Shown here piece by piece: positions 14,537-17,788 of a stretch of DNA of 17,788 nt (the stretch's first letter is position 1; each line of letters opens with the position of its first letter). The DNA is taken from NCBI GenBank assembly GCA_052034295.1, contig JBPOIS010000067.1, positions 1 to 17,788 on the forward strand, written 5' to 3'. The notes below the pieces were generated by a model. It saw nothing but the letters and a program-made list of their open reading frames with translations. It was not told the origin of the DNA and searched no databases. This DNA comes from JBPOIS01 sp052034295 (lineage in GTDB: Bacteria; Pseudomonadota; Gammaproteobacteria; Pseudomonadales; Moraxellaceae). The translations under genes and the position numbers were made by a program.

Positions 14537-15324
14537 TGATCAACCACCAGACCAGTTATGGCTATGATTTTCCGGTGCAGGGCAGTATCCAGTACCTGCG
14601 CATGACCCCGCGCACCCGCCACCACCAGCAGGTGCTGGACTGGCAGGTGTCGGCCGGCGGGGATCTGGTGCACCAGACCGATGGCTTCGGCAATGTGCTC
14701 AGCTGTCTGACCCTGAACCAGCCGCACCAGACCCTGTTGATCCAGGCCCAGGGCCGTATCCGTATTGATGCCCAGGCGGACTATGTGCGGGATGAGCAGT
14801 TGAATCCGTTGCTGTTTCAGGCCCCTTCCGAACTCACCCATGCCGATGATGCGCTGTGGGATTTTGCCCACACGGCGCTGAAGCGCTGCGACCGTGCCGG
14901 GCTGGTGGCGCTGGCCGGGGCCATCCTTGAGCACATGCCCTATACCCCGCAGTCCACGGCGGTGGGCGATTCAGCCAGTCAGACCTTTGCACTGGGGCGG
15001 GGAGTGTGCCAGGACCATACCCATGTGATGCTGGCCTGCGCCCGGGCCCGTGGGCTGCCTGCCCGCTATGTGTCGGGCTACCTGTACACCGATTCCGATG
15101 AGCATCTGGCCAGCCATGCCTGGGCCGAAGTGTACCTGGAGGGCAAATGGTATTGCTTTGATGTCAGCAACCAGTTGTTCAGTCCGGTCCAGCACGTCCA
15201 GGTGGCTGTGGGCCGGGATTATCTGGATGCAGCGCCCAGCCGGGGCATGCGTCAGGGCGGCGGGGAAGAAACCATGCAGGCCACGGTACAGGTGCGCTGT
15301 GAATCCGCAGCGTCTGTGGGTTAA
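14527..15324 (+). CDS. Transglutaminase-like cysteine protease
   Basis: Predicted papain-fold cysteine protease or amidase, 265 aa, COG1305 type. An N-terminal beta domain (about 1-90, with SYGYDFPV and RMTPRTR) precedes the transglutaminase core (about 105-235). The triad is visible: Cys161 in GVCQDHTH, His197 in SHAWAEVYL and Asp212 in FDVSN. There is no signal peptide, so it acts in the cytosol. The start is ATG 14527 with GGAGGG 9 bases upstream, overlapping the alpha-E gene by 10 bases; ATG 14536 would be too far from this site. As third gene of the operon it may cleave or transfer the product made by the ATP-grasp ligase. That role is inference; the fold and catalytic residues are seen directly. 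Confidence 0.93.
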   Translation: MLLMINHQTSYGYDFPVQGSIQYLRMTPRTRHHQQVLDWQVSAGGDLVHQTDGFGNVLSCLTLNQPHQTLLIQAQGRIRIDAQADYVRDEQLNPLLFQAPSELTHADDALWDFAHTALKRCDRAGLVALAGAILEHMPYTPQSTAVGDSASQTFALGRGVCQDHTHVMLACARARGLPARYVSGYLYTDSDEHLASHAWAEVYLEGKWYCFDVSNQLFSPVQHVQVAVGRDYLDAAPSRGMRQGGGEETMQATVQVRCESAASVG

Positions 15325-15366
15325 CATGCCGGACCATGGTTTGGGCTAGACATTCAGGATGGTGTC

Positions 15367-16104
15367 ATGACTTATTGTGTGGGGTTGCGTCTGGAGCAGG
15401 GGCTGATTTTTGTCAGTGATTCGCGCACCAATGCGGGCATTGACCACATTGCCACATTTCGCAAGCTGCACCGCTTTGGCATCCCCGGTGAACGACTGCT
15501 GGTGCTGCAGACCGCCGGCAATCTGGCCACGTCACAGGCGGTGGTGTCCACGCTGTTCCATGCCATACAGGCCGATCAGGGCAGGCACCTGAACAATGTG
15601 TCCAGCCTGTTTGAGGCTGCAGGGCTGGTGGGGCAGACCATGCGCGAGGTGATGAGCCGCACTTCGACACTGGCGCGGGGCGATGAATATGATTTTTCCA
15701 GTTCCATCCTGCTGGGCGGGCAGATCAAGGGCCAGCCGATGGAGCTGTACAACATTTATCCGCAGGGCAATTTCATCTCCGCCACGCAGGACACACCATA
15801 CTTCCAGATTGGTGAAAGCAAATATGGCAAACCGATCCTGGACCGGGCGATGAATTTTCACACCCCGCTGGACAAGGCCCTGCGCTGTGCGCTGATTTCC
15901 TTTGATTCGACCATCCGCTCCAACCTGTCAGTGGGCACGCCGCTGGATGTGCTGATTTACCGTACCGATTCACTGGACTTTCCGGAGGGACGGCGGATCT
16001 ATGAAAACGACCCGTATTTTTCCATGATCCGCCAGCAATGGTCCGATGGCCTGCGCAACACCCTGGCTGCACTGCCGCCCGCACCGGATGATTACTGGCG
16101 CTGA
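15367..16104 (+). CDS. Anbu, proteasome-type N-terminal threonine hydrolase
   Basis: Ancestral beta-subunit family (COG3484), a bacterial homologue of proteasome beta subunits and HslV that assembles into ring or open-helix forms, 245 aa. After Met removal Thr1 is exposed (MTYCVGL). Asp17 in VSDSRT and the conserved lysine at position 32 (FRKLHRF) complete the active-site set. Further family blocks are QTAGNLATSQA, SSSILLGGQI, YPQGNFI and the GTPLDVLIYR strand. There is no prosequence, as usual for Anbu. ATG 15367 has AGGA 7 bases upstream, and 42 bp separate it from the transglutaminase gene, so it is very likely in the same operon. No ATPase partner is encoded nearby. Its last codon and stop lie in an 8-bp-stem palindrome shared with recX. 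The physiological substrate is unknown. Confidence 0.94.
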   Translation: MTYCVGLRLEQGLIFVSDSRTNAGIDHIATFRKLHRFGIPGERLLVLQTAGNLATSQAVVSTLFHAIQADQGRHLNNVSSLFEAAGLVGQTMREVMSRTSTLARGDEYDFSSSILLGGQIKGQPMELYNIYPQGNFISATQDTPYFQIGESKYGKPILDRAMNFHTPLDKALRCALISFDSTIRSNLSVGTPLDVLIYRTDSLDFPEGRRIYENDPYFSMIRQQWSDGLRNTLAALPPAPDDYWR

Positions 16105-16120
16105 AGCCAGCAGGCTTCAG
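16101..16120. terminator. Palindrome carrying the stop codons of both anbu and recX
   Basis: CTGAAGCC (16101-16108), loop AGCA, GGCTTCAG (16113-16120): a perfect 8-bp stem with a 4-nt loop. The TGA in each arm is the stop of the gene reading into it, anbu on plus (16102-16104) and recX on minus (16119-16117). Neither side has a T-run, so classic intrinsic termination is unlikely. It may stabilise both 3' ends or act as a weak bidirectional terminator. Confidence 0.5.
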
Positions 16121-16623
16121 TCCGGCTCAGCCTGCGCCTGCAGGGCCTTCAGGCACACTGACAGCTCAAAGCCCCGATACTGCAAAAACCGCAGTTGACG
16201 GGCTTTTTCCCTGGGGTCGGTGGGCAGCTCAGGGCCAAACTTGCGCGTCCGCAGCGCCTGCGCCATCTGTAGCCAGTCGGTGGCGGCCAGATCCGCTGCG
16301 GCCAGTTGCGGGTCCACCTGGCGCTGCTGGAAATCCTGGCGGATGCGGGCCGGGCCCCGGCCCCGGCGCAGGTTGGCACGCACCACCATGCCGGCCATGC
16401 GGGCATCGCTCTGGTAGCCGCTGTCGCGCAGTTCGGCCACCAGCGCCTCCACGGCGGCACGGTCGGCGCCGGTGTCGAGCAGGCGCTCGCACAGCGCACG
16501 CTGGGACCATTCCTTCTGGGCCAGCAGGGCAAAGGCCAGACTGCGCAGCCGCTCGGCGCTGGGGGGCTCGACAGGGGGCGAGTCCGCAGGGCGGGGGGGC
16601 TTGCGCCGGGCTGAAAACGCCAT
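16117..16623 (-). CDS. recX: RecA regulatory protein RecX
   Basis: Modulator that binds RecA filaments and limits their extension and recombinase activity. From ATG 16623 it has 168 aa, within the usual 150-170. It is arginine-rich and helical, with the tandem three-helix repeats of the family: about residues 22-55 (ERLRSLAFALLAQKEWS, RALCERLLDTG), 56-105 (VEALVAELRDSGYQSDARMA, RGRGPARIRQDF) and a C-terminal repeat ending in FLQYRGFEL. ATG 16623 is preferred because GGAAG lies 8 bases upstream; the frame can be extended only to a TTG at 16650, which falls in the terminator T-run region. It lies 76 bp after recA on the same strand, behind a terminator-like hairpin, so a minority of recA transcripts probably reads through. 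The stop is shared with anbu in a palindrome. Confidence 0.93.
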   Translation of the reverse strand: MAFSARRKPPRPADSPPVEPPSAERLRSLAFALLAQKEWSQRALCERLLDTGADRAAVEALVAELRDSGYQSDARMAGMVVRANLRRGRGPARIRQDFQQRQVDPQLAAADLAATDWLQMAQALRTRKFGPELPTDPREKARQLRFLQYRGFELSVCLKALQAQAEPD

Positions 16624-16648
16624 GTTCAGGGCTTCCGGAAAAAACCGC

Positions 16649-16676
16649 AAAAAAAGCCCGCAGCCGGAGCCACGGG
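16649..16676 (-). terminator. Intrinsic terminator/attenuator between recA and recX
   Basis: On the minus strand an 8-pair stem (six Watson-Crick, two G-T wobbles) with a TCCG tetraloop (16676-16657) is followed after one C by seven T residues (16655-16649). It lies 24 bases after the recA stop and 26 before the recX ATG. In E. coli a comparable terminator lets only a small fraction of transcripts reach recX; I infer the same here. Confidence 0.8.
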
Positions 16677-16699
16677 AACAGGCCTCGGACCGATGGGCC

Positions 16700-17749
16700 T
16701 CAGTCCAGATCGGCCAGCTCAGCCGGAACCGGCTCGTCGTGGTCCTGACTGCCGTCGTCCTTCACCAGCAGGCGGCGGCGGATTTCGGCTTCGATGGTCT
16801 CGGCGATGGCCGGATTTTCTTCCAGATAGCGCACGGTGTTGGCCTTGCCCTGGCCGATCTTGTTGCCCTGATAGGCGTACCAGGCTCCGGATTTTTGCAC
16901 CAGATCCTGAGCCACCGCCAGGTCGATCACCTCGCCCAGACGGTTGGTGCCCTGACCGTACATGATCTGGAACAGCGCTTCACGGAACGGCGGGGCCACC
17001 TTGTTTTTCACCACCTTGACCTTGGTTTCCGAACCGACCACTTCCTCGCCTTCCTTGATCTGGCCGATGCGGCGGATGTCCATGCGCACCGAGGCGTAGA
17101 ATTTCAGCGCATTGCCGCCGGTGGTGGTCTCGGGCGAGCCAAACATCACGCCGATCTTCATGCGGATCTGGTTGATGAAAATCACCATGCAGTTGGAGCG
17201 CTTGGCGTTGCCGGTGATCTTGCGCAAGGCCTGCGACATCAGCCGCGCATGCAGGCCGACGTGGCTGTCGCCCATTTCGCCTTCGATTTCGGCCTTGGGG
17301 GTCAGGGCGGCCACGGAGTCCACCACGATCACATCAATCGCGCCGGAGCGCACCAGCATGTCGGCGATTTCCAGCGCCTGTTCGCCGTTGTCGGGCTGGG
17401 ACACCAGCAGGTTGTCCACATCGACGCCGAGCTTGCGGGCATATTCCGGGTCCAGCGCGTGTTCGGCATCAATGAACGCGGCGGTGCCCCCGGCTTTCTG
17501 GCATTCGGCAATCACCTGCAGGGTGAGGGTGGTCTTGCCGGAACTTTCCGGACCATAGATCTCGACGATCCGGCCCTTGGGCAGGCCACCGATGCCGAGG
17601 GCAATGTCCAGACCCAGCGAGCCCGTGGAAATGGCTTCGATCTGCTGGGTGGCGGCGGCATCGCCCAGGCGCATCACCGTGTTTTTGCCAAATTGCTTCT
17701 CAATCTGGCCCAGGGCGGCGGCGAGCGCCTTGCTTTTGTTGTCGTCCAT
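16700..17749 (-). CDS. recA: DNA recombinase RecA
   Basis: ATP-dependent strand-exchange protein, central to homologous recombination and the SOS response (LexA co-protease), 349 aa, full length. Walker A GPESSGKT lies at 66-73 and the Walker B segment is VIVVDSVAAL. The FINQIRMKIGVMFGSPETTTGG region contains the L2 DNA-binding loop, and the C-terminal tail is acidic (ending AELADLD), as in other RecA proteins. The start is ATG 17749; a GGA lies about 9 bases upstream and AAGG further away. The sequence as a whole resembles RecA of Acinetobacter and Pseudomonas, which supports placement in Pseudomonadales. It is followed by the attenuator and recX. Promoter and SOS box are not in the 39 bases seen upstream. 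Confidence 0.98.
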   Translation of the reverse strand: MDDNKSKALAAALGQIEKQFGKNTVMRLGDAAATQQIEAISTGSLGLDIALGIGGLPKGRIVEIYGPESSGKTTLTLQVIAECQKAGGTAAFIDAEHALDPEYARKLGVDVDNLLVSQPDNGEQALEIADMLVRSGAIDVIVVDSVAALTPKAEIEGEMGDSHVGLHARLMSQALRKITGNAKRSNCMVIFINQIRMKIGVMFGSPETTTGGNALKFYASVRMDIRRIGQIKEGEEVVGSETKVKVVKNKVAPPFREALFQIMYGQGTNRLGEVIDLAVAQDLVQKSGAWYAYQGNKIGQGKANTVRYLEENPAIAETIEAEIRRRLLVKDDGSQDHDEPVPAELADLD

Positions 17750-17788
17750 AAATCAATCCAACCTTGCTGGTGGTGAGTGGCCTGACCG

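Noticed and set aside
16700..17776. Long plus-strand open frames opposite recA
   Set aside because: Shadow frames. recA on the minus strand is unmistakable and the opposite frames have no recognisable domain.
17750..17788. LexA (SOS) box upstream of recA
   Set aside because: No CTG-N10-CAG operator is seen in the 39 bases available. It may lie beyond the window.

Overview
The window looks like a chromosomal stretch from a GC-rich gammaproteobacterium. Every recognisable gene has a close family match in Pseudomonadales. The RecA sequence, the divergent lptD-surA / amgK-murU arrangement and the four LptD cysteines point to Pseudomonadales. A GC-rich member of the Moraxellaceae is my best guess, made from memory of protein families and not from a database search. 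I see no insertion sequence, phage gene, tRNA, rRNA or CRISPR array. The genes are tightly packed, many with ATGA or tail-to-tail overlaps.

Layout. (1) 2-898 (-): DUF815 AAA+ ATPase. It is divergent from a DUF3336/patatin lipase (1028-2575, +), which is followed by a cytosolic Ser/Thr protein kinase with an unrecognised C-terminal domain (2672-3958, +). (2) 3974-7686 (-): lptD-surA, the outer-membrane LPS translocon and a periplasmic chaperone, ending in an intrinsic terminator that lies inside the 3' end of the kinase gene. (3) 7815-10206 (+): amgK-murU-dedA, a compact unit joining the MurNAc recycling shortcut to a DedA membrane protein. lptD and amgK are divergent across 128 bp and share a 16-bp inverted repeat that covers the proposed lptD start codon. 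(4) 10189-11945 (-): a WYL-domain regulator and a TerD-like protein with ATGA coupling. (5) 11946-12371: a 426-bp gene-free region with a good sigma-54 -24/-12 element. (6) 12372-16104 (+): the Anbu operon (circularly permuted ATP-grasp, short alpha-E protein, transglutaminase-like protease, Anbu proteasome-like hydrolase). (7) 16117-17749 (-): recA-recX with an intrinsic terminator/attenuator between them.

How they work together. Regions 2 and 3 are envelope biogenesis: LPS insertion, porin folding, recycling of peptidoglycan sugars and, probably, undecaprenyl phosphate recycling. Region 6 is the least understood part. An ATP-grasp ligase, an alpha-E protein, a Cys protease and an N-terminal Thr hydrolase together suggest synthesis and turnover of an unknown peptide-like product. 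The sigma-54 element directly in front of it suggests nitrogen or stress control. The WYL/TerD pair lies divergently across the same regulatory region and may be functionally linked to it.
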